Assembly: GCA_021154325.1 (NCBI GenBank)
Contig: JAJKIR010000206.1
Location: 17,106-81,105, forward strand
Reading direction: 5' to 3'
DNA: 64,000 nucleotides
DNA from: Gemmatimonas sp.
GTDB taxonomy: Bacteria; Gemmatimonadota; Gemmatimonadetes; Gemmatimonadales; Gemmatimonadaceae
Part shown: piece by piece, positions 51,274 to 61,929 of the stretch
Layout of the letters: each line of letters opens with the position of its first letter
Numbering within the stretch: position 1 is the stretch's first letter
Made by a program: the position numbers and the translations under genes
The notes under the pieces: generated by a model
The model's database searches: none
What the model was told of the DNA's origin: nothing
What the model saw: only the letters and a program-made list of their open reading frames with translations

Positions 51274-51474
51274 TTAGACGCGAGTTACATTCGCGGCGTG
51301 CAGCCCTTTGTCTCCGGTCCGAATCTCGAACTCGACTTCCTGGCCCTCGGCAAGCGTCTTGAACCCGTCCATCTGAATTGCGGAGAAGTGAACAAACACA
51401 TCTTCGCCGCCCTCTTGTTCAATGAAGCCGTAACCTTTCGCATCATTGAACCATTTCACCTTCCCTCTAGCCAT
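51274..51474 (-). CDS. Cold-shock protein (CspA family)
   Basis: [34 protein letters not shown]. Confidence 0.96.
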   Translation of the reverse strand: MARGKVKWFNDAKGYGFIEQEGGEDVFVHFSAIQMDGFKTLAEGQEVEFEIRTGDKGLHAANVTRV

Positions 51475-51834
51475 TCGGGCTGCCTCCTACGAGGTGAATC
51501 GATCCTGCACTGCGTGGTGCCGGGCAAGTCAGCCGACTTGCGGGGCCCTATATAGGCTCGGGGGGTTCTTTTGTCAAGTCGTGTCGTCGCTGCGGGTTAG
51601 GTTCGGCGCCCAAGCTGGGACTCCGATATCCCGTCGACGACCCGCGGCTCCGAGCACGTTCCAGACGGTACCTGTCTCGTTAGGCGGCGGCTGCGGCTGC
51701 GCCGTGTGCGCGTGTCTTCATCCTACGGCGCGCCGGTGACGGATAAACTCGCATCGGCTCTGACGGCCAGAGCCGTCGCCAAGCGGGCGGCGACATCGCT
51801 TGCCACGCTCTGGAGGCACCATTAGGTTCGCCGC

Positions 51835-52746
51835 GTGCCTCGCGAGAACCTCGTCGGCCAAGTCATCGCCGGCTATACCCTGCAGAGTGAGATCGGCGAA
51901 GGCGGCACGTCGGCGGTTTTCAAGGCCCAACACGCCGCCCACGGCACCGTCGCGGTCAAGGTGCTGCGCGAGAAGCTGCGCCAGGATCGCACGGCGGTTG
52001 CCCGCTTCCTTCGCGAGGCGCGCTACGGGGAGCGCGTGAAGCATCCCAACGTGGTGCGCACGATCGAGATCGGGGAATCGGGACCCGGGATGCACTTCCT
52101 CGCCATCGAATGGGCAGACGGCGAGCTCCTCGAGAAATACGCCAAGCGGCAGGGGCCCCTGCCTGCCGATGAGGTCGCGGCGATCGTCACCCAGATGGCG
52201 GATGCCGTTCAGGCGGCACACGCCGTAGGGATCGTTCATCGCGATCTCAAGCCGGAAAACGTGATGTACAATCCGGCGACGCGTCAGGTGAAGCTGCTCG
52301 ATTTCGGGATCGCGACGGATACCGACATGGCCCCCGAGGAGCGGCTCACTCGCGCGGGATTTTTCGTCGGAACGCTGATGTACGTGGCGCCCGAAGCGCT
52401 CTCGGGCGAGCTGGTTGGCCCGTCAGCGGATCAATACAGCCTCGCGACGATTGCGTATTTCCTCCTCACCGGCTGCTTGCCGTTCACGGCGAAAACGCCG
52501 CGGGAAATGTTCTCGCAGCTGCTCTCGCAGCCGCCCATTCCTCTGAACCAGGCACGACCCGGACTGCGGTTCTCCTCGTCCGTCGAATCAGTCGTTATGC
52601 GAGCGCTCAGCAAGGATCCGAGCAAGCGTTACTCGGACACTGTCTCCTTTGCGACCGAGCTCTCGAAGGTGCTGTCCGACCCGCACGAAGACGAGGATGA
52701 GGAGGGAATACTGGCGCGAATGAAGTCGCTGTTCAGGAAAAAATAA
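51835..52746 (+). CDS. Ser/Thr protein kinase (Hanks type), no sensor domain
   Basis: GEGGTSAVFKA, VAVKVL, IVHRDLKPENVMY, LLDFGIA, APEAL; GTG start. Confidence 0.93.
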   Translation: MPRENLVGQVIAGYTLQSEIGEGGTSAVFKAQHAAHGTVAVKVLREKLRQDRTAVARFLREARYGERVKHPNVVRTIEIGESGPGMHFLAIEWADGELLEKYAKRQGPLPADEVAAIVTQMADAVQAAHAVGIVHRDLKPENVMYNPATRQVKLLDFGIATDTDMAPEERLTRAGFFVGTLMYVAPEALSGELVGPSADQYSLATIAYFLLTGCLPFTAKTPREMFSQLLSQPPIPLNQARPGLRFSSSVESVVMRALSKDPSKRYSDTVSFATELSKVLSDPHEDEDEEGILARMKSLFRKK

Positions 52747-52763
52747 CCCGCGATAACGATCGA

Positions 52764-54404
52764 TTACACCGCGGCGCGTTGCGGCGACGCAGGTTGCTCG
52801 GTGGGCTCGACAGGAATGTCGCCTGGGCTCACCGGAAGCCAGATCGTGAACGTGGAGCCCTTTCCCGGCTGGCTCTCCACGGAGATCTCTCCACCGAGGA
52901 GACGCGCGAGCCGCCGCGAAATCGCAAGCCCGAGCCCGGTTCCGCGCTCCATCGAGTCGCTGCGGGGACCGGCGTTCACCTGCTCGAACTCGTCGAAGAT
53001 GCGCTCCTGATCGCTCGGCGAGATACCGATTCCGGTGTCGATCACCTGGAGCGCGATCCATGTCTTTCGCCGATCCGGCGAGCGATTGAGCAGCGCAGGA
53101 TCTTCCTGAACCGTGCTGCGGCTACCAGGTGCGGGCAGGCCTGTGAGTCTCCCACGCACGGCGATGCCGCCCGCCGGCGTGTACTTGATCGCGTTTCCGA
53201 TCAGGTTCACGAGGATCTGCCGGAGGTGTGTGGGGTCGGTGCGCACGCGGGGGAGCGACCCGCCAACCGCGATCGAGAGATTGAGGCCACGCTCCGTGAT
53301 GAGCGGCTCGAGCTCACTGACCACGTTCAGGACGAAGGGCCGAAGGACAATCGTTTCGGCGTGAACCTCGAGACGTCCAGCCGCGATCTTGGCGATGTCG
53401 AGCACCTGATCGACGAGATGGCGCAGGTGCGTCGCCGACGCGGCGATCCGCTCGACCGGCGGTGCCTGACGGGTTGAGAGCTCGCCGTAGACGCCATCCC
53501 GCAGCAGGTCGACGAATCCGACGATCGCGTTCAGAGGCGTGCGCAACTCATGTGAGACATTCGCGAGGAACTCGCTCTTCATTCGGTTCGCGCGCAGTAG
53601 CTCGCTCGACAGACGTTCCAGCTCCGCGGATCGCTCGGCAACGCGCAAAGCCTGACGACGCTCGCGGAGCACTCCTCCGCCGAATACGAGCATGGCCACG
53701 AGCCCCAGAGTCCAGAGCGTGATGCGCAGGATCTGGCTGCGCTGGGCGTGGCCGACGGAAAGTGACCAGGTTGCACCGGGAACGCGCACCATTCCGCTCC
53801 GCCAGGCGAGGCTCGTCCCGTGAGCGCGCGACCCGACATCGACAACCGAGTCGCGTCCCGATGTGAGCACGAGACGCGCGCGCGTATCGGGCGCGGTGTC
53901 GAGCGCGGTGGCGAAGAGGCGACGCGCGTCGAATCGAGCGATGGCGATGCCTAACGAGCGGGCCTCGCTCGACAGCGGCACGGTGAGGATGACGGCGCCG
54001 TCCGGGCCCGGCGTCATGGTCGCGCCCCGTCGGTTGATGCTCGCCAAGCTCGTAGGCGTAGCGCCATAGAGCACACGGCCAGCAGAGTCTACGATCGTCA
54101 GATCGCGGAGCCCCGGCGCGGACTCGATGTATGACTTGGCCATGCGCTCCAGTTGCGGAGATCGATCACTCGGCAGCGCGAGTGGCCCGCGGAAGAGGTT
54201 TATCGCCTCCGTCTGCTGCGCGACGATCTGCTCGAAGAGCTGTGACGACTCCAGCGCATCGACGGCGGCGGCTTCGCCGCTCGCCGACGATAGCGCCCGG
54301 TCCGCCGTGACGAGCGCACCCACCATGAGCAGGAGGGCGACGCCCAGCACGATCGAAAACACCCCGACGCCAGCGCGCGCCAACGAGGATGAAGACGTAT
54401 TCAC
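52764..54404 (-). CDS. Sensor histidine kinase
   Basis: Two TM segments; H-box FLANVSHELRTPLNAIVGFVDLL; N, G1, G2 boxes. Confidence 0.93.
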   Translation of the reverse strand: MNTSSSSLARAGVGVFSIVLGVALLLMVGALVTADRALSSASGEAAAVDALESSQLFEQIVAQQTEAINLFRGPLALPSDRSPQLERMAKSYIESAPGLRDLTIVDSAGRVLYGATPTSLASINRRGATMTPGPDGAVILTVPLSSEARSLGIAIARFDARRLFATALDTAPDTRARLVLTSGRDSVVDVGSRAHGTSLAWRSGMVRVPGATWSLSVGHAQRSQILRITLWTLGLVAMLVFGGGVLRERRQALRVAERSAELERLSSELLRANRMKSEFLANVSHELRTPLNAIVGFVDLLRDGVYGELSTRQAPPVERIAASATHLRHLVDQVLDIAKIAAGRLEVHAETIVLRPFVLNVVSELEPLITERGLNLSIAVGGSLPRVRTDPTHLRQILVNLIGNAIKYTPAGGIAVRGRLTGLPAPGSRSTVQEDPALLNRSPDRRKTWIALQVIDTGIGISPSDQERIFDEFEQVNAGPRSDSMERGTGLGLAISRRLARLLGGEISVESQPGKGSTFTIWLPVSPGDIPVEPTEQPASPQRAAV

Positions 54405-54470
54405 TCTTTCGGCCGTCCTCGGTTAATTGCTCGCGTCAACGAAGCGTCGCGTCCCACCCACACCGATCGC

Positions 54471-55031
54471 ATGTCCGCACACGACAGGCAGAAACTCGTC
54501 TCGCTGCTCGCCAGGAGGTCGGCGCGCCACGGCTCCTTCATCCTCGCTTCGGGGAAGCAATCGTCCTTATACATCGACGCCCGACTGACCACAATGAGCC
54601 CGGAAGGGTTGTCGCTCATCGGCCCACTCGGGCTCGACGCAATACGGGATGCGCACTGGGCTGCCGATTCCGTTGGCGGGCTGACACTTGGCGCCGACCC
54701 AATCGCATATGCGATCAGTTACGCGAGCGCCCAGAACGCGTCGCCGATCCGCGCCTTCACGGTACGGAAGGAAGCGAAGGCGCACGGCACGGGCAAGCTC
54801 ATCGAAGGTCCTTTCGCCGCTGGGGATCGGGCCGTGATCGTCGAGGACGTGATCACGACGGGATCGTCCGCGGCGCGTGCGGTTGAAGCGGTTCGCGCCG
54901 CGGGGGGAACGATTCTCGGCGTCCTCGCTCTGGTCGATCGCGATGAGGGCGGGCGGGAATCGCTGGAGGCGCTTGGCCTCTCGGTCGTCAGTCTCGTAAC
55001 CGCCCGCGACATCCTTGCCGAGCGCGAATAA
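54471..55031 (+). CDS. pyrE: Orotate phosphoribosyltransferase
   Basis: FILASGKQSSLYIDARL; AVIVEDVITTGSSA. Confidence 0.93.
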   Translation: MSAHDRQKLVSLLARRSARHGSFILASGKQSSLYIDARLTTMSPEGLSLIGPLGLDAIRDAHWAADSVGGLTLGADPIAYAISYASAQNASPIRAFTVRKEAKAHGTGKLIEGPFAAGDRAVIVEDVITTGSSAARAVEAVRAAGGTILGVLALVDRDEGGRESLEALGLSVVSLVTARDILAERE

Positions 55032-55135
55032 CAGCCGAATGAGTGGCATCCGCTCTGGTCGCCCCTCTCGGTGACTTCTGCTCGCCGGCTGCGTCCCAAT
55101 CGAGGGGATGCGCCGATCGAGACCGAGAGTGTGAG

Positions 55136-56875
55136 ATGCAGCAGCTGCCCGACCAAATCCAGCGGTTCCGAGAGCACGAGGAGCACGAAAAGGACCTGGT
55201 GACGTTCCGGCTCGGTTCGCGCCGCCGCTTCCGTGCGACCGCGATTCTCGGCGCCGCGGCGATCGCTGCCGCGTTTCTCCACGTGAGCGAGGCCCGGCCG
55301 TTCGTCGCGATCAGCGTGACGTTCGGCATCATGATCGTGAACTTCCTGTTGACGCGATTCACGATGCGCGCCGACACGCACCGTCCGTGGCATCGTTATG
55401 CATTCGCGACCCTGGACGTGTTCCTCGTCAGCACGGTGGTGATGTCCTTCGGCAATGAAGCACTCGTCGTGCTTTACTTCCTGATCGTCGTGCCGTACTC
55501 GTTCGATCGCGGGCGGTCATTGGGCCAGTACACGGCGATTCTGTCGACCGCGGCGTTCCTCGGCTCGAGCTGGCTGTTTGGGTTCATGAATCCAACCGTG
55601 GCGACGCGGCCGCTCTGGACCGCCGCCGCGGGCGCGCTCCTGCTGGTGATCTCGTGGCAGATCGTTCCCATCGCGTCGAAGCTCATCCGGCGCATTCGCA
55701 CGACGCGCGAGCACATCAGCGACGCGGAGCTCGGCAATCTCGCGGCGCGTGCCGAGAGCCGTTATGCGGACGAGCTGGGATTCCTGCAGCGCAGCTTCAA
55801 CCGAATGCTGGAGCAGCTCGGAGCACTGATCGGGACGATGCAGCGCGAGGCTGAGGAAGTGGCCGCAGCGGCCGAGCAGCTCGCGGGCGCAACCCACGGC
55901 CTCAACGCCTCAGGGACCGGCTTCGCCAACACCGCACAGAGTCTCACGGCTCAGATCGAGCGCCAGCGTGCCTACGCGACAACGGGTAAAGAGAAGACGG
56001 CCGAGGTGCTCGCGGCCGCGGATCGACTCCGCGTTCGAGCGGAGGAGGCCGAGCAGGATGCCGTGGTGCTCGTGGAGACGGCGCAGCGAAGCCGGGATGC
56101 GGTGGTGCGCGCCTCAGACACCTTGATCGCGATTGGTGAACGCGTACGCAAAGCGTCGGGAACGGTGAGCGGCCTCGGGGTCGCGTCCGAGCGCGTCGGT
56201 GATTTCGTCGAGGCGGTCTCACGCATCGCTCGGCAGACCAATCTGCTTGCGCTCAATGCGGCGATCGAGGCAGCGCGCGCCGGTGAGCATGGCCGTGGGT
56301 TCGCCGTGGTGGCTGAGGAAGTCAGGAAGCTCGCTGAGGAGAGCGGTCGCGCGGCGAAGGAGATCGCGGCGACGATTGCAGACGTGCGCGAGAACATCGC
56401 CGTAGCGGTGCAGTCGATGACTGAGGGTGAGCGTGAGGTCCACGGTGTCGGCGAGATCGCGGTCGAGGCGAATACCGCCCTCAGCACTCTGCTGACCGGC
56501 ATCGGCCGGATCGCAGAGCTCATCGCCGACGTGACGACGGTCTCACGCGAGCAGAGCACGACGATGCATCAGCTGGCGGAAATGATCGACGGCGTCGAAG
56601 GCGTGTCGGACGAAGCCGCGGTGCAGGCGCGAGACGCGTCCGACGCAGCGACCCGACAGATGCGCGCACTGGAGGGGCTCGCCGAGACGTCGCGCAGCCT
56701 CGCGTCATTGGCGGAACGCCTCCGGCGGTCCACGGGCCGCTTCACGGTGTCACCGGCGTCCGCCGCCGGCGCCACTCCGGCAGCGGTGCCTAACGGCAAC
56801 CTCGGTGACAACCGCGAACGAGTCAGCCCGGGGACTCTCGTGAATGCATCCGGCCGCTCGCTGACAGCGGCTTGA
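55136..56875 (+). CDS. Methyl-accepting chemotaxis protein
   Basis: Multi-TM N-terminus; signalling tip [41 protein letters not shown]. Confidence 0.93.
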   Translation: MQQLPDQIQRFREHEEHEKDLVTFRLGSRRRFRATAILGAAAIAAAFLHVSEARPFVAISVTFGIMIVNFLLTRFTMRADTHRPWHRYAFATLDVFLVSTVVMSFGNEALVVLYFLIVVPYSFDRGRSLGQYTAILSTAAFLGSSWLFGFMNPTVATRPLWTAAAGALLLVISWQIVPIASKLIRRIRTTREHISDAELGNLAARAESRYADELGFLQRSFNRMLEQLGALIGTMQREAEEVAAAAEQLAGATHGLNASGTGFANTAQSLTAQIERQRAYATTGKEKTAEVLAAADRLRVRAEEAEQDAVVLVETAQRSRDAVVRASDTLIAIGERVRKASGTVSGLGVASERVGDFVEAVSRIARQTNLLALNAAIEAARAGEHGRGFAVVAEEVRKLAEESGRAAKEIAATIADVRENIAVAVQSMTEGEREVHGVGEIAVEANTALSTLLTGIGRIAELIADVTTVSREQSTTMHQLAEMIDGVEGVSDEAAVQARDASDAATRQMRALEGLAETSRSLASLAERLRRSTGRFTVSPASAAGATPAAVPNGNLGDNRERVSPGTLVNASGRSLTAA

Positions 56876-57701
56876 GGCGGCGGAGCGCGTCCGCGTAGGG
56901 AAGCACCAGCGATTCTCGGAAGTGCAGCAGCATGGCCGAGCCATCATAGCGTCGCCGAAACTGAACGGCGGTCATCCCGAGCACCGAGCGCACGTGCCGG
57001 CCGAAGCTCTGCGGCGAAGAATAGTCGAGATGGTTGGCGATATTCGCGACGGAGAAGCCTGGGTTCTCGAACAGCCGCGCGGCGCGCACGAGTCGAGCGA
57101 CTGCGAGGTAGCGCTTTGGCGCAGGGAGCCGGGCGCGAAAGAATCTGCTCATGAGTGTACTCGGCAACACACCGAGGTACTGGGAGAAGGCACGCACGGT
57201 GATCACCTGCGGTGGTGCGGTAAACAAGGCTTCGAAGAAGCGCCAGCAATCGTGATTCGCCCCCGTCAGATCCACAGCGAGCTCACTCAACGCGCGGCGC
57301 TGCATGCTGTCGATCTGCGTTCCGATGAGGAGCGTGCGGAGCTCGCGCCAACCCGAAGCTTCGCGCACGTCGACGAGCTGCCGGACCCCGCTCTGGCCGA
57401 GGAGCAGCATCTGGCGCGGCGTGCCAGGCTCGATCTGCGAGAGCAGCGCGACTGTCGGAACGCGCGGGAACTCGCGCACCATCATCTCCACGCCCGCTCG
57501 AGCTGATTGGTCGCACCGCGCAACCGACACCAGGACAGCGGCGGCGCGGTTGGCCTTGAGATCTTTGACGACATCGTCGACGGTGTCGCGGTGGAGGGCA
57601 TGGTACGAGCCTTCGCCAGCGGCGTCGACGCGAAGGCGTTCGGCGGGCGTGAGCACGGTGGAGACGGCGGCGAGGGTCGATGTGAGAGATCGCTCAAGCA
57701 T
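56823..57701 (-). CDS. AraC-type HTH transcriptional regulator
   Basis: [45 protein letters not shown]. Confidence 0.8.
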   Translation of the reverse strand: MLERSLTSTLAAVSTVLTPAERLRVDAAGEGSYHALHRDTVDDVVKDLKANRAAAVLVSVARCDQSARAGVEMMVREFPRVPTVALLSQIEPGTPRQMLLLGQSGVRQLVDVREASGWRELRTLLIGTQIDSMQRRALSELAVDLTGANHDCWRFFEALFTAPPQVITVRAFSQYLGVLPSTLMSRFFRARLPAPKRYLAVARLVRAARLFENPGFSVANIANHLDYSSPQSFGRHVRSVLGMTAVQFRRRYDGSAMLLHFRESLVLPYADALRRLKPLSASGRMHSRESPG

Positions 57702-57856
57702 AAGCGCGGCCCAAATGGTTCGAGGTGCGCCGCGCCGGCATCGGCGAGGGTGAGCGATCCTAACGGTGCCAAGTCACGGCCGCGTCATGCCCCGAGGTCC
57801 GCGACGGCGCGCGAAACCTAACGATGCGGAGCGCAAGGATTTGCTGACGGTCCGAG

Positions 57857-57885
57857 TTGGCCGGAATGCGCCGCGTGATTATCTT
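57857..57885 (+). promoter_or_regulatory. Candidate sigma70-type promoter of rnpB
   Basis: TTGGCC-N17-TATCTT upstream of rnpB. Confidence 0.4.
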
Positions 57886-57944
57886 TCGTGCTGGCGACGT
57901 GCTCCGGGGCGGTGCCCCGGCTCTCTCGCCACAACGGCTCGAGT

Positions 57945-58337
57945 GTGCATGGCTGGACGGTCGCGTCGGAGGTGTTCGTCACCGCCGCCGAGGAAAGTCC
58001 GGGCTCCATGGGCAGACTGCCAGGTAACGCCTGGGCGTAGCAGACGCACCGCGCGCTGCTGCGACGGACAGTGCCACAGAAAAGACACCGCCGACGTGGT
58101 GGAGCGATCCATCACGGGCAAGGGTGAAAAGGTGGGGTAAGAGCCCACCGCGCGACTGGCAACAGTCGTGGCAGGGTAAACCCCAGTCGGAGCAAGGCCA
58201 AATAGGCAGTGAGAGGCGCCCACCTCGATCAAGACACTGCGGGTAGGCTGCTGGAGGGCACGAGCGATCGTGCTCCGAGAGGAATGACCGTCAGGGCGCG
58301 TCAGCGCTCGACAGAACCCGGCTTACAGGCCATGCAC
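57945..58337 (+). ncRNA. rnpB: RNase P RNA, bacterial class A
   Basis: GAGGAAAGTCCGGGCTCC core, AGAACCCGGCTTACAGGCC 3' core, P1 pairing GTGCATGGC/GCCATGCAC. Confidence 0.95.
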
Positions 58338-58340
58338 GAG

Positions 58341-58379
58341 ACACGGGGTGCTAAGCGATTGCCGCTTAGCACCCCGTGT
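58341..58379. terminator. Hairpin terminator between rnpB (+) and dnaN (-)
   Basis: Perfect 17-bp stem ACACGGGGTGCTAAGCG-ATTGC-CGCTTAGCACCCCGTGT; no long T-run, may serve both strands. Confidence 0.7.
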
Positions 58380-58397
58380 TCCGAAACCTCTACACGC

Positions 58398-59513
58398 TCA
58401 GTCCAACAACCGCAGCGGCATTACGAGACAGAGATAGCTCGCCGGGTCGGACCATCCCTCGGGCTCGAGCGTGGCGGCGCGTTCCGGCGCTTTGAACGTG
58501 AGCTTCACTTCCTCTGTTGGGATGTAGCGCAGAATCTCGAGCAGATAGTTCGCATTGAATCCGATGTCGAGCGGATCGCCGGTAAAGCGAATCGGGAGCT
58601 CGTCGGTCGCCTCGCCGAGATCAGGTGTTTGCACGCTGAATCGCACGAGCGCGGCGTTGAACGAAAGTCGGATGCGATGGGTCTGATCCGACGCGATGAC
58701 AGACATGCGTCGCAAAGCACTCGTCAAGGCGGCGCGATCGGCAACCGCGATACGGTTGTTGTCGCGCGGAATCACCTGGTCGTACGGCGGATACGGCCCC
58801 TCGATGAGACGCGTGAACACCGACGTGAAAGGAGACCGAAAGCCGAGGTGATTCTCCCCGCGCGCGATCTCGAGCTCCTCGTCCTCGGGAAAAAGGCGTC
58901 GCACCTGCTCGAGCGCCTTGGGCGGTACGATGAGATCGCTCGATGACGGCGCCGCGCCGCTCTTGATGGGCAGCTCCATTTTCGCCAGGCGATGGCCGTT
59001 CGTCGCGACCATGCGCATCATCTCGGGACGAAGCTCCCAGAGAACGCCGTTGAGAATCGGTCTGCTCTCTTCGGTGGAGACCGCGAACGACGTATGCGAG
59101 ATGAGCTTCTGCAACTCGCCAGAGCGGATCCGCCAGCTCTCGTTGAAGCGCACCGCGGGGAACGAGGGGAACTCGTCCTTCGGAAGGCCCAGGATCTTGA
59201 AGTGCGAGCGACCACAATCGAGCGTCACACGCTGCTCGCCTGCCGCGGCGATTTTCACCGGCGAGGGCGGGAGCTCGCGCGCGATCTCGCTCAGCTTCTT
59301 CGCCGGAATGGTGATCGCGCCCATCGCTTCAACATCGGCTGCGACCTCCGTGCTCACTGCGATGTCGAGATCCGTTCCGGAGAGACGAATGCCTCGTTCG
59401 GTCGTCTCGACGAGGATGTTGGCGAGCACGGGGAGCGTGGTCTTCGCCGGGATCGTTGCTGTTACCGCGGTAAGACCTTCCTGCAATTTTTCACGGGAGA
59501 TCGTAAACCGCAT
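58398..59513 (-). CDS. dnaN: DNA polymerase III beta sliding clamp
   Basis: MRFTISREKLQEGLTAVTATIPAKTTLPVLANILVET; adjacent to dnaA. Confidence 0.95.
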   Translation of the reverse strand: MRFTISREKLQEGLTAVTATIPAKTTLPVLANILVETTERGIRLSGTDLDIAVSTEVAADVEAMGAITIPAKKLSEIARELPPSPVKIAAAGEQRVTLDCGRSHFKILGLPKDEFPSFPAVRFNESWRIRSGELQKLISHTSFAVSTEESRPILNGVLWELRPEMMRMVATNGHRLAKMELPIKSGAAPSSSDLIVPPKALEQVRRLFPEDEELEIARGENHLGFRSPFTSVFTRLIEGPYPPYDQVIPRDNNRIAVADRAALTSALRRMSVIASDQTHRIRLSFNAALVRFSVQTPDLGEATDELPIRFTGDPLDIGFNANYLLEILRYIPTEEVKLTFKAPERAATLEPEGWSDPASYLCLVMPLRLLD

Positions 59514-59534
59514 CACCGCTCCTCTGATGTGCAA

Positions 59535-59744
59535 ATCCGACGGAACTGCACTAGATCCTTATTAGAGAGATATTCTAGCAGTCGTAGTAGAGCTGTGGAC
59601 CATGTGGAAAGCGGCTCCAACTTACATCATCTCAACCGCTTCGCATATAGGCGAGGCATGTGAATATCCCCACGCCGGCGAATTCCATCCAGAGCCGTGG
59701 GGAAGAACACCCGTCCATTGTGGACGAGCGTCGGCTTTTCCCCA
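59535..59744. other. oriC: Candidate oriC region
   Basis: dnaA-dnaN spacer with DnaA-box-like TGTGGACCA (59594), TGTGGAAAG (59603), TGTGAATAT (59659), TGTGGACGA (59719) and a locally AT-rich stretch 59552-59590. Confidence 0.5.
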
Positions 59745-61133
59745 TTAGCTGCGCAACTTTTCCAGCGCCGCATGGAGCCGCTTCACGCGCTCCCCGAAGC
59801 TCGGATCCTCAGCGACCATCTCGCCGACGCGCTCGAGGCTGTGAATGACCGTCGAATGATCGCGGCCGCCGAAGGTCGTACCGATCTCTACGAGCTGCAT
59901 GCCGAGCAGCTCGCGCATGAGGAACATCGCGACCTGACGTGGAACGGTGAGTGTCTTGGTACGCGTCTTCGATCGCAGGCCTTCCGCGGTGACGCCCCAC
60001 TCGCGGGCAACGGCATCCTGAATCGTCTGCGTCGTTAGGGAGCTTCCGGAACCCCCCGCCTCCGAGCCGCGGAGCTTGTCGCGCAGCGCCTCCCGTGCGA
60101 GATCGACCGTGATCTCGCGGTGCTTCAGCGACGCGTATGCGAGGAGCTTGATGATCGACCCCTCGAGCTCTCTGACGTTCGATCGAACGTTCTCGGCGAT
60201 GAACCGGATCACGTCTTCGGGCATCGTTGTTTCGAGGTGATCGAGCTCGGCCTTTTGTCGGAGGATGGCAATGCGATGCTCCAGATCCGGCAGCTCGACA
60301 TCAGCAACCATCCCCCACTCAAAGCGGCTGACGAGACGTGCCTCGAGTCCGGGAATCTCCTTCGGCGGGCGGTCGCTGGTGAGCACGATCTGCCGGCCAG
60401 CTTCGTAGAGCGCGTTGAAGGTGTGGAAGAACTCCTCCTGAGTCGCCTCCTTCCCCTTGAGGAACTGCACATCGTCGACGAGCAGGAGGTCGGTCTCGCG
60501 AAAGCGCCGCCGGAACTGATGGGTTGTCCGGTTCTGGATCGATCCGACGAGCTCGTTGGTGAACTGTTCCGTGCCGATGAATGTGATGCGAGTGTCGGGC
60601 TTCCGGGCGAGCAGCTCGTGAGCGATTGCCTGCATCAGGTGCGTTTTACCGACGCCGGTATCGCCGTAGATGAAAAGCGGATTGTAGACGCGGGCGGGAG
60701 CCTGAGCGACGGCGTGTGCGGCAGCGGCAGCGAGCTCGTTCGACTTGCCGATGACGAAGTACCTGAAGGTGTATCGCTCGCTGAGAGGTGGCGTGTAGCT
60801 GCTACGATCCTGTCCCGTGCCTGGCTCCTTTTGCGGCGGCGGAGGGGCTACGAACAGGTCCATCTGCGGTCGCGCCTTGCGCTCCTCGTTCACGCGGAAG
60901 ACGACGGAGAGCGGATGGCCGAGTGCAACGGGCGCCAGACTCGCCAGGAGTTCAGCGTGTTTGGACTCGTTCCAGTCCGCGGCGAACTGGTCAGGCGCGC
61001 CGACGTAAATCGTTCCCCCGTCCAAGGCCAGCGGCTCAGTTGGCTCGAGCCAAGTTCTGAAAGTCTGGTCTGGCAATTCCCGGCGCGCTCGCTCAAGGAG
61101 ACGCGACCAGGTTTCCTGCGGGGTGAGGGTCAT
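59745..61133 (-). CDS. dnaA: Chromosomal replication initiator DnaA
   Basis: NPLFIYGDTGVGKTHLMQAIAHEL; domain IV GGRDHSTVIHSLERV. Confidence 0.97.
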   Translation of the reverse strand: MTLTPQETWSRLLERARRELPDQTFRTWLEPTEPLALDGGTIYVGAPDQFAADWNESKHAELLASLAPVALGHPLSVVFRVNEERKARPQMDLFVAPPPPQKEPGTGQDRSSYTPPLSERYTFRYFVIGKSNELAAAAAHAVAQAPARVYNPLFIYGDTGVGKTHLMQAIAHELLARKPDTRITFIGTEQFTNELVGSIQNRTTHQFRRRFRETDLLLVDDVQFLKGKEATQEEFFHTFNALYEAGRQIVLTSDRPPKEIPGLEARLVSRFEWGMVADVELPDLEHRIAILRQKAELDHLETTMPEDVIRFIAENVRSNVRELEGSIIKLLAYASLKHREITVDLAREALRDKLRGSEAGGSGSSLTTQTIQDAVAREWGVTAEGLRSKTRTKTLTVPRQVAMFLMRELLGMQLVEIGTTFGGRDHSTVIHSLERVGEMVAEDPSFGERVKRLHAALEKLRS

Positions 61134-61319
61134 GGCTGCGATGTGGAAAACCCGAGAGGGGCAGCGAAGCTAGACCGGCCGATCCGAAATTGCAATCGCC
61201 CTGCAAACCACTGCTCGCGGCGTGCATTTTCGGATCGTGCAGCGGCTTGACCCAATGTCCGTGCGCCAGATAGCTTTAGCGGTCTGCGCCGAAATTTCTA
61301 CAGCATCTTTGGAGTTATC

Positions 61320-61484
61320 ATGGGCAAGCCCACCTATCGTCCCCGGAACAAGCGACGCATTCGCACGCATGGCTTTCGCGAGCGGATGTCGACCAAGTGG
61401 GGACGCGAAGTACTCAGTCGTCGTCGCAGGAAAGGACGTAAGCGCCTCACGGTGCAGCTCCCGTCCAAGTACGCAGGCGCCTGA
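61320..61484 (+). CDS. rpmH: Ribosomal protein bL34 (54 aa, below ORF-track cutoff)
   Basis: [54 protein letters not shown]. Confidence 0.95.
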   Translation: MGKPTYRPRNKRRIRTHGFRERMSTKWGREVLSRRRRKGRKRLTVQLPSKYAGA

Positions 61485-61920
61485 GCCGTCGTCGTTCAGC
61501 GCGGACCAGCGGCTACAGCGTCGGCATCGGCTGACCCGCGGTAGTGACCTGCGCGCCGTGGTGCGGGACGGCAAGCGTCTTCGCACAACCAACCTTGATC
61601 TAAGGGTCGTTTTTGCGACCGGCGCCGTGTCCCGAATCGGTTTCGTTGTTCCGAAGCACGGCCACTCGTCGGTCGACCGCAACCGACTCAAGCGACGGTT
61701 GAGGGAGCTGGGTCGTATGGGCATTCTCGCAGCGGTGCGCGGTGCCGGCCCGGGATCGGTGATCGACGTCGTTATGCGCGCGCAACCGGGCGCGTATCGA
61801 CTCGAGTACGTTCAGTTGCGCAGCGAGGTCGAGGTGCTGCGCGCACGCTTGCTGAAGCTCCTGCGCGACCGCCCTGGCGAGGCTCGTGCAGGTGAAGCCG
61901 CTGAACCGCCAGGCGCGTAG
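61369..61920 (+). CDS. rnpA: RNase P protein component; apparent N-terminal extension overlapping rpmH
   Basis: [23 protein letters not shown]...[25 protein letters not shown]; start unresolved, nearest in-frame ATG is 61369, next 61222. Confidence 0.85.
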   Translation: MAFASGCRPSGDAKYSVVVAGKDVSASRCSSRPSTQAPEPSSFSADQRLQRRHRLTRGSDLRAVVRDGKRLRTTNLDLRVVFATGAVSRIGFVVPKHGHSSVDRNRLKRRLRELGRMGILAAVRGAGPGSVIDVVMRAQPGAYRLEYVQLRSEVEVLRARLLKLLRDRPGEARAGEAAEPPGA

Positions 61921-61929
61921 GTCAGATTT

